Notes: generated by a model from the sequence alone, not told the origin. A stretch of 64,000 bases of DNA from Agapetus fuscipes (GCA_951799405.1 OX637339.1:8060001-8124000), one strand, 5' to 3'. Counted from the stretch's first letter, positions 50,561 to 62,592 are shown. Made by a program: numbers and translations.

Positions 50561-51383
50561 GGCATTCCAGTATTGGCATTCCAGTATTGGGGGGACGAGT
50601 AGAATACTTTAAATAAAATTTAAAATTACAACATTATATAAAATAGTTTTTGCCCACATTCCGAATTCAATGCCCTTGTAAAATTTTATAACATTCAAAA
50701 TAATGATTTATTACTCATGCACATATAAAAAATGACACACATTTCAAGTTGCTTTTTTTTTGTAGGTACACATAATTGCAGGATGAATGCTTTCAATACA
50801 ATCATAAAACTACCACTCTCCTTCCTAAATTGTAGCGAAATTTTTACTTTTATCCTGTGTCGGCGAATGCGCGCGCATACGACAACAACAAAACCCAGTT
50901 TTCATTTTTATTACTTTATGGCTAAATTGTTTTTCAAAAATTTTTGAAATATTGCTTGCATTGTCTTTTAGCAGATAATGTGTCTTTCGACAGAGCATTA
51001 TTACAATCGACGGGAGTCTTTACATACATAACATCATATTGAAAAGAAGCATGACTAGAATTGTATTTAGGGTCGCATTGTTTTTGGGGATGTTTGTCGT
51101 AGGAAAACATGTCACATTGTTGAAGGATTCTTGCCTTTGTGTTATTTGCTTTTACAAGCCGCTCCCTGATAAGTCACGTTCCAGTTTTTTTTCTGTTATT
51201 TAGCATTGTGTTGTTTTTCAAGTCCAAAAACATGAAAAAAATCACGATTGGAGCAAATATTTTTGTATGCCCATTTGACACACTTTTAAATGAAAAATAA
51301 TTGGCATCAATATTTTAATCTTCTTCTTCAATCGTTTTCTGATGAGTGATGATTAAGGACCTTGAACCCCGTGATCTATAGAC
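50561..51383. other. Intergenic, nothing recognised
   Basis: No gene or repeat recognised apart from a short tandem GGCATTCCAGTATTG at about 50563-50590. Confidence 0.5.
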
Positions 51384-51797
51384 CTAATCTAATCTAATCT
51401 AAGTTGCAAGGATATGTTACATTGGAGATTCACATTACATGCATTCTCACAACCAGACACGTACAAGTTCGCGCTTGCACATGCCTCATGTGAACCTACA
51501 ACATAAAAACCAAATCTCAAATGGACGTACACCCTGCAACTCTTGCCGTCCTTCCCTGAGACAGGGGTGACATTGGCAAAGTGAACTATTTTTACAGCAT
51601 GGGTGGTCAGCCGCATACCAACCTATAAGTCAAGGAACACACACACACGACAAATTACATTTTATACATCATTAAATAATAATATCCAAAAACAAAATAT
51701 CCATTTACAAACAAAAACAAATTCCAATTTAATTAACCCTATTCGCCAACATTACAGATCAACCGCCATTTCTTTCTGTCCTTACATACTTCTTTAG
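51384..51797 (-). repeat. LR, spacer and LINE ORF end composite
   Basis: Reverse LR 51384-51637, an AC run, spacer ACGACAAATTACATTTTA (inverse of the spacer at 9561 and 17780), then CCGCCATTTCTTTCTGTCC, the antisense of the RTE-like ORF end. Confidence 0.78.
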
Positions 51798-51799
51798 AC

Positions 51800-52053
51800 C
51801 ATAATCTATAATCAAAGATGGAAAGATAAATTAGATTTAAGATTCATATTAAATGCATTCCCATATGCAGACACGTATAAGATCGCGCTTACATGTCGCT
51901 TGTGGACCTACAATATAAAAACCCTGATCTCAAATGAACATAAGCACTGCAACTATAGCCCACCTTCCCTGAAACAGGGGTGACATTGGCAAAGTGAACC
52001 ATTATTTTACAGTATTGGTGGTCAGCCTCATGCCAGCCTATAAGTCAAGGAAC
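51800..52053 (-). repeat. LR repeat
   Basis: Complete reverse copy with intact CCCTGAAACAGGGG hairpin and TATAAGTCAAGGAAC edge. Confidence 0.8.
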
Positions 52054-52104
52054 AAAAACCAAAAATCGAAGACTTTTTCTTTGTTTAGGTATCTCTGCAG
52101 CGAT

Positions 52105-52440
52105 TTTTTTTTTAATGAATCCTGTGCGGGAGTTTTATTAGAAAATCTAGAGGTGTATGAAACATGTCATGCCGCAGTCGTGTTGGTGATGTGGCGGTTG
52201 ATGTCATGATCCTTTGTATCAGAGCTGTTAGCTGCGAAGGACAGAAAAAAGTGGAGGCGCATCTGCGGAGGTACCGGCCACCCCTAGTGGAACGGCGGCA
52301 GGATACAGTATAGTACAGATGTTTTGTGTGTTGTTTTACTATTGTTTTGAGACACTAAAACGAAGAGGGGTTGATATTGGTTTCAAATTGGACAAGAAAA
52401 TCTTGCCCGCTAAATTTGAAAATCAGAAACCATTTTTTAG
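52105..52440 (-). pseudogene. LINE scraps, two families
   Basis: 52105-52205 and 52325-52400 belong to the AATCCTGTGCGGGAG family (16853). Between them 52218-52310 is a plus-strand RTE-like end (GGACAGAAAAAAGTGGAGGC then GGAACGGCGGCAGGATAC), so one is inserted in the other. Confidence 0.55.
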
Positions 52441-53202
52441 TGTGCTGTATTCTTCTTTCAGTTCTTCCCGAGTCATAAACCATTTCGTGAACCATCATCT
52501 TAATCTAAGTTGGTTCGTAATAATATGTAACAATATTTTCAAAATGTTTTTATTTGTTATTATTCTGCCAATTTCCTAATAGATACATTTAATGCACCAT
52601 GATACGCTCCCCGTATCAATCACCCATTAGTTCCCGCCATTATTTTCTGACAAAATAGATCATAACAGTTAATACTGTAAGCTGGGACAATACCCCTGTC
52701 CCTGAAGGAACAGATAATGCCATCGGGCATGGACAATGCGAGCGTTTCCACTGAAATCTGTCCCTAATTATTGAGCGTGACTAGAAGACGACCATTTTGA
52801 TTTTTTGTTTTTGAAAATATTTTGAAAAACAGTAATTGTTATTGGAAGCAGTTTAAAGAAAAAAATGTTTGAAAACCAATGGAGTAACGAAAAAAATGAT
52901 TTCATATTTTGGAATCTTTGTTTAAAAAAATACAATTAACAAATTTAACTGTTTCCGTACAATTCAATTGTAGTCGTAAAGAATCGAACCCACAATCTAG
53001 GTTGTTTTTCTCAAAATCGAATTGAAGCTCAGGAAATCATTTCGTTGTAGGTAAGTAGGTACCTACTTATTTCGATTTATAAAAAATCCTAGTTTTCCGC
53101 TTATGGTTGTACCTATACGAATAATTACCTTTTAAGCTTTTATTAAAGGCATATGAGTTCCAGTGAACAGCATTTTTAGCACTAAATGTAAATTTGTTTT
53201 GA
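52441..53202. other. Intergenic, nothing firm
   Basis: AT-rich. 52980-53010 has an AATCGAACCCACAATC phrase like a SINE-B box B. Confidence 0.45.
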
Positions 53203-53265
53203 TCCGCCGGGAATCGAGCCCACTAGCTTTAAATTATGTGCCTTAAACTACGCACTAGTCTACCG
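53203..53265 (-). repeat. SINE-B head, diverged
   Basis: GATCCGCCGGGAATCGAGCC and CTAGTCTACC delimit a tRNA-like head without a body. Confidence 0.55.
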
Positions 53266-54029
53266 CCAAAAATCATTGATCCTTGATAGAGTTCAAAAAT
53301 AATAAGTTACTTCTCTGAGATTTGAGTAACGGGTCCGTAGCATTACAAAATCCACACAACATTTTTTTTAAATAGGACGTAATTGTTTGTATAGCTCTTA
53401 TTTTCAACAAACAATCCACATGGCCAAAATACCCGCGCTAATTGCCTTTACTTTCCAGAACAATCTTTGGACACATTTTCGTCAGACCAAACCTTTTTAC
53501 GACTCTAATCCGAGAATCGGACACAATATTGTCGCGTGCCGTCTCAATATTGGACTACAAACAATAGTCGACAATGATTTATCATAGGAGTCCAAAACAC
53601 AAAAGTATAAAGCTGTGCGTTTAGACGTAAGCATAGCGTATACTTAAAATGTGTGAAAACGTAAACGTTCACCATAGCCGCTGTTTTAATTTTAAGTTTT
53701 ATTTTGTAAGCGCTATGGTTGTCTTCAAAGTTAAGTGCTAACGAAGCCTCCAATCAAAGTTAAATTTTGAATTTTAAATCTGAATATCACACCTAAATGT
53801 TTTTTTTACCATATATTGCCTACCTATTGGGCGCATGTGCATGTATGGGATGCACGCCCCTGGCATAGAGTACCTACTGTTCGTAGTATCATTTAAGTCT
53901 TAGGAAGATTATAAATAGAACATACTGTAAAAATATTTTCATCCAGTTTGTTTTGTCGATCAGGAGGAACTAAATAGATTGATTTGACCACTTCGATCAA
54001 TTTGATTTGTGTGGAGTCATATCGTCCCG
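53266..54029. other. Intergenic, nothing recognised
   Basis: No gene or repeat recognised. Confidence 0.5.
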
Positions 54030-54225
54030 TTACCTGGGAAACGAATGCGTGTGTACTGGACCAATATTTCTTATGAAAACTGAAAATTGATTTTAAACAT
54101 ATTTAGAACAGCTCTCACATTACCATTTTTTTCTTAGCTCAGATTTTTTACAATGTGATTGATGTGACGAAAATTTCATTGAACGGTCATTTTTTAATCA
54201 AATGGTAGATAAGCTGAACAATCTT
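54030..54225. repeat. MITE-D, diverged
   Basis: GTGTACTGGACCAATATTTC and AGCTCTCACATTACC match the interior of 38882-39108. The right end ATGGTAGATAAGCTGAACAA is a decayed terminal repeat. Confidence 0.55.
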
Positions 54226-54977
54226 TACTTTTGTTTATCTTGAATTGGTTTTAAAAGTCATTATCAAACGTAATTCATTATTTATTATAATTAATACACG
54301 TAATTAATTATTAATTTTCACGATGACAAAGTACATATAACCTCCTACGCTTTTCCCGAATCGTAAACTATAACGACTGTGCAACTATTACCACCTTTCC
54401 CTGAAATATTAAAAATCAGCGGTGTACCGTAGGTAGTACCCCGTCAACCATGTATCCAAAAAATAAAATAAAACACACACCAGGATAGATTTCAGCCAAA
54501 CTATTATAGTTATAAACACCAGCAAAGGTTTGAAAATCAAAAAAAGTGTCAAAATACTAAGAACACTTCCATATTTCAGACCTCACGTGGTTAATATATT
54601 TCTAAAACACTTCACTTTCCTAGAAAATTCACCTAAATACGAGTATCACACATGCCCTTGAGATTAATGTGCTTCACCTAAGAAACCGCTAGCTCCACAA
54701 GTTCATTACAAGAACGTAGGGACTGACAAAATTTTCGGTTTTGGTTTCGGCTAGAACCCTTGGTTTTATAAATTTGTTATCTTAAAACCTTGCAGTGACA
54801 GATAAAACGTGTATTGAATATATTGAATTCTTGATGAAAATATGATCTGTCTAGTTTTTTTTAGAGTAAGTGTTGTGTTTTAAAAACAATGCATAGCTAG
54901 GCTTTCGGGTTCATAATTTGTGTTTCAAAATTCGAACCATAATTGTTTGCAACTTCATGTTGGTATAATAAACATAT
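54226..54977. other. Intergenic, nothing recognised
   Basis: AT-rich. No gene. Confidence 0.5.
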
Positions 54978-55142
54978 TTCCCAGTTTCAGGTGTTTGTAA
55001 GCTTATTCTTATATCTTGTGAAGGTTGAGTAAGCCTTTGACAGTATTTTATTTTGCATTTAAAAAAAACACCAAAACGTGAGATAATTTCTGACACCCTT
55101 GGCAGGGATCGAACGTTACACCTCTGGCATGGAACTCAAGAA
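54978..55142 (-). repeat. SINE-A, head half, degenerate
   Basis: CTTGTGAAGGTTGAGTAAGC, AATTTCTGACACCCTTGG and a broken box B. The LR-like tail is missing. Confidence 0.6.
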
Positions 55143-55149
55143 TTGTATC

Positions 55150-55342
55150 GATCAGACCAGAAACGCTATTCAGCTAAATGAATTACACTTTGAAATTGGA
55201 TATCAATTCAAGTCAGAGTTTGCTAGTGCTTGCGAAAGAACACCATAGTAAAAAAAAACACGATACACCTTATTTTTGGACACGAATCGCTAACCCGTTG
55301 CCTTAAGGTCGTAAGGAATTTAGCAGAATAGCGCTTCAGATG
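55150..55342 (-). repeat. Repeat shared with intron 5
   Basis: The minus strand matches 31660-31790 (AGCGCTATTCTGCTAAATTC, then CGATTCGTGTCCAAAAATAA). Confidence 0.65.
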
Positions 55343-55847
55343 TAATAAATGTAAAAAATGTAACACATGACTAACCTCGGTTTCGGTTTTAACTTCATAT
55401 ATTTACAAAAAATTAAGTTAACACTATGCACAACAGTTCTCAACAATAATTGCCATTATCTTTTCAAAACAAAAGAATTTGGTGAGGCATTAATGTCTTT
55501 CATGAAACAGAAAAAAGATCGTGGGAGAGTCCTTGTTTGCTTCCCATGAAACCTGCAGGATGTCTTCAGTTGGATCAGCAATGAAAGGCAACACATTATG
55601 GGATTGTTTAGAGTTTGATGGCTATTTGACCATTGTGGCAAAATGAGAACATTGTGAAGGCGTTTTGTTTTTCGTGGAATCTGAATTTGACAATTATGAT
55701 TTTGCGCCTTGCTGTAATTTTGTGTGGCATTGTAAATTGTTATAAAGAATTTACCCATACCCAACCAGTAGGAGGTCTAGGTTTGAGTAAGTTAGAAATC
55801 ATTTTGTCTTTCTTATCGCGAAAAATTATCTATAATATAATAATCAA
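55343..55847. other. Intergenic, nothing recognised
   Basis: Short open frames only. None resembles a known protein. Confidence 0.45.
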
Positions 55848-55965
55848 GTACATTTAAGATTCATTTTAAATGCCCACAAACAGACTTGAATCCTGATTAA
55901 CATGCAAGCAAAATAAAAACCCGAATCTCCGATTTAAAAAAAGCCCTGCAACTCTTGATGACCTT
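55848..55965 (-). repeat. LR fragment
   Basis: ACATTTAAGATTCATTTTAA to CTGCAACTCTTGATGACC with internal loss. Confidence 0.55.
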
Positions 55966-56729
55966 TCAAAAGTGTACCTATTCAATTTAATGTTAATTAA
56001 ATATTACCTATGCAAGTATGTAAGTATACAAATAAAGAAAAAATAAACATATAACGCTGTGAAAGTTGAATACTAAAAACGTACGACTTAAATTTTTCAT
56101 GCGATACAGTATACTCGGCATACATAGGGTTTTTTTTCAAAACATCCATATTTTTCAAGACTACCAAAACATTTTTACGTATTTTTAAAAGCATAGAAAA
56201 ACAATCAAATCCAAAAATGTGGGTCATTTCGGTGCACCACTTATGTGAGGTCCAGGCCCACCCAGGCAGATACCACGTGCCCCCAACTTTCAAAATTATG
56301 TAAAAAACTCAACCACAACGTTTTACTAAAAATGCAGGGAAACTGAAACGCTTCGTAGAGGCGCTTTTTCAGTTTGAATGGCTACAATTTTTTTTTTGGT
56401 AAACGCTAATGGTTAAATGTGTTTTACTCATGGTACTGACATTTTGTATATTTTTACAAAATGCCTTCTGACACATATGCCTACAAATATGGTGGACATT
56501 TGGCCCCAATTCGGTGGTTGCAACACTTTGACTTTTGCACCCCTTAACGGGAGGTCCGGGAGTAAAAAATATGCCAGATATCTTCAACATTTTAGTGGGT
56601 AAAAAGTGATAATTAATTTGATTTGATGCATGTTTTTTGTCTACCTCTTCATCAACTATTTATTTTAAATTGTATTTTAAGCTTCTTACCAAATGCTAGT
56701 CAATTCAGTTTTTGGTGTGGTTATTATAT
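55966..56729. other. Intergenic, nothing recognised
   Basis: No gene or repeat recognised. Confidence 0.45.
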
Positions 56730-56885
56730 GGAGACCCCAGCTAAGGTGGCTAGATGACATCAAGGAACTGTAGGCCGAGACTGGCTGAACACAGTAGCCG
56801 GTAGAGGACCATGGAGAAGATTGGAGGAGGCCTAACTCCAAGAGTAGACTGAAAAGGCTGAGGAAGTATTGTATGGCGATTGGCA
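56730..56885 (+). pseudogene. LINE ORF2 end, decayed
   Basis: A broken frame reads RPQLRWLDDIKEL, later VEDHGEDWRR, like the RWxDDI..AxDRxxWR ending of an insect LINE reverse transcriptase group. Confidence 0.6.
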
Positions 56886-58178
56886 ACATGATTTCACTAC
56901 GCCATTAGCTTCACCTAACGGTCAAAGTTTTAAATTGCTGGTTTCCGCTTGTGATGGACACCGCCTCCTGAGTCGCCCTGTGGATGTCCATCCAGTCTCC
57001 CTGGTGTCTTCCTACTGGACACTCCTCCACAAGATTTTATATTGCCTGGTTACTAACTCCACAGTCACACTCTGGAAAATCCCTCTTGTCTCATTTTCAC
57101 AATAAGTAGTTGCAGTGCCTTGGTCAGTGCGAATTCTATTTTATTGAACCCAAACTTTTCGAGGAAGGTTGTGGCTTAGAACCCTTTCAGTGGGATCATT
57201 GATGATGCTTTTGTTTCTCATCGGGTCTACACTGTTTCATTTATCTCTACAAATTATGTGGACAGATCGAAACTATTAGAACTTCTGGGACCAAACAGAT
57301 TTTCTGAACCTTAGGGCTGCAGCTCTGATGGGTAGAATTTTGTTTATAAAGTAGGTTTTTCAGGATTATGTAGTTCTTAATGTAGAGTAACTTCACTAGA
57401 GGTGCCCATTATTTGCGTCTAAGGTATATTCAACTTCACTTTGCTCTATCCTCGCACACTTCTTTAATTTCATTGATACTCGAGAGTTGCTTTCCGGAAT
57501 CTATTGCCGAGGTCTGTAGCTGTAGGAGCTGGAGCTTTTGGACTTTCGTTCATGTTTACGATTGGATTGTTCAGCGTGAAGCTGAAATGACGAAGATGAT
57601 GGTGATGAAAACCACCTCTTACAGACCAGGGCAACTCTCTAGTATCAACACTCAATAGCCGACGTGTAAGCCTATATGTAAAAATCAGATTCTTTAAATT
57701 CCTCGATAGGTATTCATCACTATTTTATGCAAATCATTCATAATCTTTTTGGATTCTCAATCTAATAAAAAAAAAAAAAAAATTCAAATGTTCTCAACGC
57801 CGTTTTACATTCTGCATAAAATGGATATACAAAGAAGTTATGCAACAGAGAGATACGTCACAGCTGTTACAAAATCCAGTTTTCAAGTGCCCATCTAGTC
57901 CTTTTCAAATATGCTTTAAAACTAAAGGTTTTCAGAATGCACACTTCTATAAGAAATTTGATACTAAATTTAGAAGGTTTTTTGCATGGAATGTTGTGTG
58001 CGTTCGTGTGCTCCAAAAAAATTACAAGAATGCAGAAATTGATACGGTTTGTCAACGTGGTATCTGTCTATTGACATTGACACTTAGGGGATTTGCAATT
58101 TTTTTTTCGCAAACTTTTTCTGTAAATACTTTTAAAGGCGCTGTCTCAGTTTATTTACATGTTTCGTAAAACGCTATA
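56886..58178. other. Intergenic, possible very old LINE
   Basis: Around 57470-57655 the minus strand has a 61-codon frame of unknown nature, and near 57450 a possible CEDRAKW-like phrase. An A14 run sits at 57767. I cannot support a gene. Confidence 0.35.
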
Positions 58179-58465
58179 GGACAGGTCCGTAGTCTAGAGG
58201 TTAACACTTTGGACTGGTGATTCGAAGGTAGTGAGTTTGATTCCCAGCGGAGCAAAAAACAAATTTCATTATTTAATTAATAATATATTCTCTTCAGGGT
58301 TGAAAAAATTATCTGCCTATATCAAAAACCGATCACCATCTTTCATTAGCCAGCATCCAGCGACTGGGTCTTGTTTGAGAATTGGCGCTTTCTATGCTGA
58401 CGGCTAAGCTTGCAGAGGGCTCTTGAGGTGTGTTTTACACGATCCAGCGCTCACCAAATCAATTA
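58179..58465 (+). repeat. SINE-B
   Basis: Head ACAGGTCCGTAGTCTAGAGG, box B GAGTTTGATTCCCAGCGG, 3' half GGCTCTTGAGGTGTGTTTTA. Near full length, moderately diverged. Confidence 0.82.
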
Positions 58466-58779
58466 CCCTGTTAGTATTATGATTAAAGGTTACACGAAAT
58501 ATTTTATTCTTCGGGTTCTAAGATGGGTCTAGTTGACAGTTGTCACATTAGGTACTTAAAGGTACCGTAAAGTGTCACAGTTGGTACTAAGTAGTACTTG
58601 TAGGTACCACCTCAAGTGTCAACTTACCGCTGATGTGACTGTGGGAAGCCTGATAACGACTTCAAACGCACCGCGCCGCTAAAACGTATGTACCTACACT
58701 GTTTACTACTCTTGTACTGGCCTGCAATTCCGATAGCACCTCTAGCGGCAGAATTTAAGGTAGTATATTATCATTTGTT
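58466..58779. other. Intergenic with short GGTACC repeats
   Basis: 58545-58625 has several imperfect TAGGTAC(C)/AAGTGTCA units. No gene. Confidence 0.5.
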
Positions 58780-59003
58780 TTAAGGACTCCTGTGCTACTT
58801 TAATCTTAGAGAATCTAGAGGTCTATGACACTCGTTTCAGTGCCGCAGACGTGTGGGTGTTGCTGATGTGATATTTGCCTTTGTTTTGAGACACTGAATG
58901 TGAATGGCGATTGATATTGGTTTTGAATAGAACAGGATTAAAAAGTGTACCCTTGGTGAGCATAGACCGCTAGCCTTCTGGCATGGAATACAAGCATTTT
59001 ACC
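58780..59003 (-). repeat. LINE scrap then SINE-A head scrap
   Basis: 58780-58950 is the AATCCTGTGCGGGAG LINE family (diverged GACTCCTGTGC). 58960-59003 has GCATGGAATACAAGCATTTT of the SINE-A head. Confidence 0.5.
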
Positions 59004-59004
59004 C

Positions 59005-59280
59005 ACCATTCCGTAAGTGGTTAATACTTCTGACTCGTAATAGAAGTTTGTGGGTTTGAATCCCGACGGAGCGCAAAAAAAAATAACATTTATATTTTTA
59101 AATATGCTCTTCGGTGGGTGAAAAATCCATATACCTTTACCAAAGACTGGTCACTAAAGGTCCATCCAGCCTTACAGCAACTGGGTATTGCTTGAAAATT
59201 AGCGCATTCCACAGCGACGACCAAGCTCGTAGAGTGCTCTTGAGGTGTGATTCACAGCGCTTATCAAATAAATCATCCTA
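59005..59280 (+). repeat. SINE-B
   Basis: Box B GGGTTTGAATCCCGACGG, body CCAAAGACTGGTCACTAAAG, 3' half with AGCGACGACCAAGCTCG and AGTGCTCTTGAGGTGTG. The start of the head is lost. Confidence 0.82.
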
Positions 59281-59289
59281 ATATTATAA

Positions 59290-59440
59290 GTAGGATGTAT
59301 TGGGTTTTTATAATGTAGGTCCACATGCGGCATGTGTTAGCGTGAAATTATTTCTACATGTCTGCTTGTGGGAATGCATTTAATATAAATCTTAAATTAT
59401 ATATATCCTTGCAGCTTAGATTAGATTAGATTAGATAAGA
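59290..59440 (+). repeat. LR 3' half
   Basis: TTGGGTTTTTATAATGTAGG to GCAGCTTAGATTAGATTA. 5' truncated directly after the SINE-B tail. Confidence 0.7.
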
Positions 59441-59751
59441 TGTATTAACTGAGCTATCGACCGGACAACGTCGATACAGGAAAAATCAAAATGAATGGAT
59501 GTCACATTATTTTTCTGTGAAAGGTGTATCATGATAGTCCGTATAGGATGATAATTATGGCATGACAATATTGAAGTGTGTGTGAACCATGCCGGGTTAT
59601 CTGGTTATGATTGTTAACTGGAGAGTGGGAGGGGAAGCGACACATATGCCGCCTTTGTCAAAGCAATTCTACCGACACGCAGCGATCAACAACCTGAGGT
59701 CCTAGTTTGATTCCACGTCAGACAACGGTTTTTAACAAGATGTATTTTACA
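59441..59751. other. Intergenic, unassigned
   Basis: A scrap of SINE-A box A edge at 59448-59465 (AACTGAGCTATCGACCGG). The rest is unrecognised. Confidence 0.45.
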
Positions 59752-59826
59752 CTAATCTAATCTAATCTAAGTTGCAAAGATATGTTACATTGGAGATTCA
59801 CATTACATGCATTCTCACAACCAGAC
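59752..59826 (-). repeat. LR 3' end scrap
   Basis: Doubled TAATCTAATCTAATC tail then GATTCACATTACATGC, ending at CCAGACAC. It is nearly identical to the start of 51384. Confidence 0.7.
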
Positions 59827-60435
59827 ACAATATCGGTTTACAACGTACCTACTGATTTCTAGCTCTTGGTTTATCGCCTTCACGGTTCAGTGTTTCAATC
59901 GACACTCGTCTCTCACACAATTGCGGTCCAAATATATAGCGTCTAAGCGGACGCCTCTCGCATTTCTGGACTCTTCTATTGTACACCACACACTTCTATA
60001 CTGTTCCATATTATTATATTTACCAAGTTCCTGGGCACATGCGTACGAGTACATTCAAACTCACAGTAGACTATACTAGAGGCGGACACATACACGTAAG
60101 CAAGCCACGTAATCAGACTCATAAGTTCATAACAATATATTTATATGCTTGATTTTGTGTTTCCGGGTTTTGATCGTGGTCCGTGGTTTTTGCTTATTTT
60201 TTCTTTTTCTTCTTCTTGATACTTCATGAAAACTTCAGCTGACTTTTCGTCACCTCTGTGTGTGACTTCTTCGGAGAGCCGAGTGAGAGAGCCTTTCGTG
60301 AACGCTTGTTTTATTGTTAATTGTTATCAGTCTTCCTTGCACTTGCTTACTTTCATTGCATCCTTCTCTTTTCCTCGCGGTATCGATAAAAAGGATATAG
60401 TACCTAGTCCAGAAGTGCTTATCTCCTAAACTCCT
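59827..60435. other. Intergenic, nothing recognised
   Basis: No gene or repeat recognised. Open frames of 60-90 codons lack any family signal. Confidence 0.45.
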
Positions 60436-60600
60436 TACAATTTGGATATCAATTCAAGTTGGAGCTTGGTAGCGCTTGTGAAAAAACTCGATAGATAAAA
60501 ATCTCAGTACCTACACCATATTTTTGGACACAAATTTCTATCTCGTCACATTTTAAGGTCGTAAGAAATTTAGCGGAATAGCGCTTCAGAGCTTTTACTT
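60436..60600 (-). repeat. Repeat shared with intron 5 and 55150
   Basis: The minus strand has AGCGCTATTCCGCTAAATTT and the GTCCAAAAATATGGTGTAGG region. Confidence 0.6.
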
Positions 60601-60658
60601 TTCGGGTGAAAGATGTAGGTACCTAGGTTTTATTGAAAACTAAAAAAAAAACTATACT

Positions 60659-60778
60659 GGTCAACGACGTTACCATGTTGAAAGCACCGGTTCTCATCAG
60701 ATCACCGAAGTTAAGCAACATTGGGCGCGGATTCTACTTGGATGGGTTACCGCTCAGGTGCACCGCGTGTCGTTGGCA
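60659..60778 (+). rRNA. 5S rRNA-like sequence, probably a pseudogene or SINE head
   Basis: About 120 nt matching animal 5S rRNA throughout: TCAACGACGTTACCATGTTG at the 5' end, GTTCTCATCAGATCACCGAA, then GAAGTTAAGCAAC (box A region), GGGCGCGG, ACTTGGATGGGTTACCGC (box C region) and CCGCGTGTCGTTGGC at the 3' end, which can pair with the 5' strand. The loss of CC/GGGAACACC-type bases near 60755-60762 and the lack of a T-run terminator argue against a working gene. SINE-B starts seven bases later. Confidence 0.75.
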
Positions 60779-60784
60779 TTTCTT

Positions 60785-61060
60785 GGACCGGTCTGTAGTC
60801 CAGTGGCAACAATTCGGACTCGTAAATGGAAGGTTGTGGTTTCGGATCCCAGCGGAGCACAAAAATATTTCCAAATGTGCTCTTCGCTGGGTTGAAAAAA
60901 TCATAAACCTTTACCAAAGATCGGTCACTGAAAGGTCCATCCAATATTACAACAACTGGGTCTTGCTTGAAAATTTGGCGCTTTCTACAGCGACGACTAA
61001 GCTCGCAGAGGACTCTTGAGGTGCGATACACACAAAAACAGCGCTCACCAAATAAATCAT
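60785..61060 (+). repeat. SINE-B directly after the 5S-like sequence
   Basis: Complete copy: head GGACCGGTCTGTAGTCCAGT, box B mutated to GTTTCGGATCCCAGC, tail CACCAAATAAATCATCC. Among the SINE-B copies in the window only this one has a 5S-like sequence in front. Confidence 0.82.
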
Positions 61061-61111
61061 CCTAATATTATTATTATTTTTAAAGATTTATTGATTATTA
61101 TTAAAGTGAGC

Positions 61112-61376
61112 TCTTTGACTGATAGGTTGGTACGAGGCTGACCATCCGTGCTGTAAAAATCGGTTCACTTTTGCCAATGCCACCCTGGTTCAGGGAACGG
61201 CGGCAGGAGTTGCAAGGTTTATGTCCATGTGAGGTTTTCTTTATTTGTATGCACACATGCAGAATGTGTAGGCACGAACCTACATGTACCTGTCTGTAGG
61301 CATGCATTTTATATGAGCCTTAAATGTTAACATATCCTGCAGCTTAGATTATAGATTATAGATAGAGATAGATTAT
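61112..61376 (+). repeat. LR, GC-shifted subfamily
   Basis: Complete copy with ACCCTGGTTCAGGGAACGGC hairpin strand and TAGATTATAGATTATAGATA tail repeats. Confidence 0.8.
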
Positions 61377-61629
61377 ACTTTTCATATTGTCCAAATTCAC
61401 CTGTGAAAGATTAATTGAAAAAGGTTGACAGTGAATGTCTCGTGCACATCAAAGTGCCGCCAAATAAACAGAGGTGTTGAATATTTGGTTGTTTATCCCT
61501 GCTCAGAGGCTTATACACAATACTGTAAAATACCCACCTATTGAGCAAACTGAATGTACGTAGGTACTACTATACAGTCCACACAAATATTCATACACTT
61601 TATGCCTATTAAGGTATGTATCAGGCTCG

Positions 61630-61915
61630 TGCATTGGAGGCACCGAGAAAAATATAAGGTAGACCTCTTGTTTACCTCAACGCCAAATAAAGGAAGTGGG
61701 AACGGAAAAAGAGGTAAGGAACGACCGAGAAAAGTATGGAATGATCAAATTGAAGAGATTGTGAAGAAATGGATTATACAGAGTGAGTGTAAAAGAAGAA
61801 ATGTATCAAGAAGGTGGTGGATATGAATGAATTGAAAGAGATATGTAAGGATAAGAAGAAATGGAGGTAGCTCTGCAAAGGTTCTGGCCCCCTCTAGCGG
61901 AATAGCGGATGTTCA
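61630..61915 (+). pseudogene. RTE-like LINE ORF2 end, copy 1
   Basis: Frame with KRGKERPRKVWNDQIEEIVK, then KWIIQSECKRRNVSR and a frameshifted NELKEICKDKKKWR. It ends CCCCCTCTAGCGGAATAGCG, the same 3' border as at 41771. Confidence 0.75.
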
Positions 61916-62110
61916 ACTTGCTTGGACTCAAAAGCCTTAAAGGCTCGCGGTGCCCCCACACCACAATCCTCCAGGACTCTCTGTCTTGTGTTTCCGAGTC
62001 CGAGTGATATATGTCCTTCGAAGGCACCATCCAAGACATTTCTGAATATCCTTGAGTCCTCTACACGTACTTACTACATGTGCGACCCAGTGAAGTCTTC
62101 TTGATTTCAT
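61916..62110 (-). pseudogene. LINE ORF2 end, antisense insert
   Basis: The minus strand reads DSETQDRESWRIVVWG, the DRxxWRxIV ending of another insect LINE group. It separates the two RTE-like fragments on the plus strand. Confidence 0.6.
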
Positions 62111-62136
62111 TTTTCATTTCCCAAAGCTGGTAACTA

Positions 62137-62592
62137 GTGCCAACCTTGATGTATGGAAGTGAAGCCTGGACGGTGAGTGAAAGGGAAATTAGTAAAGTCC
62201 ATACAGTAGAAATGGACTATCTAAGAAGTATGATTGGGAAAAAACGAAGTGACAGAGTGAGGAATAATTTTGTAAGAGAAGAATGTGGTGTAAGGGAAAG
62301 TGTGAAAGTGAAGATTAAAAGAAGTATGTTAAGATGGTTCGGGCATATGGAGAGAATGAGTGATGAAAGATTGACGAAGAAAGTATATGTTGCTAAAATA
62401 GATGGATGTCGTGGTAGAGGAAGACCGAGAAAAGTATGGAAGGATCAAATTTCTGAAATAGCGAATGAATGGGATATCCAGAGTCATAATAAAAGGAGGA
62501 CTTGCATGAAAAAGGTTATGACTCTGGATGAAATGAAAGAAGTGTGCAAGGACAGGAAGAAGTGGCGGCTAATCTGCAATGGTGATTTCTAA
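62137..62592 (+). pseudogene. RTE-like LINE ORF2 C-terminal part, best copy
   Basis: An open frame of 151 codons, the C-terminal part of an endonuclease-reverse transcriptase. It opens with TLMYGSEAWTVSE, the segment just past the reverse transcriptase core. It continues SMLRWFGHMERMSDERLTKK, GRGRPRKVWKDQISEIANEW and MKEVCKDRKKWRLICNG, and stops at 62590-62592. The catalytic core is absent, so this is a 5'-truncated copy. The clade is uncertain (RTE-like by the GRPRKVW ending). The stop is followed by about 115 bases of spacer and then LR, showing the complete 3' end of the element. Confidence 0.8.

Noticed and set aside
60659..60778. Functional 5S rRNA gene
   Set aside because: Substitutions and a small loss near the 3' third, no T-run terminator and no tandem 5S neighbours. 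Kept only as 5S-like.
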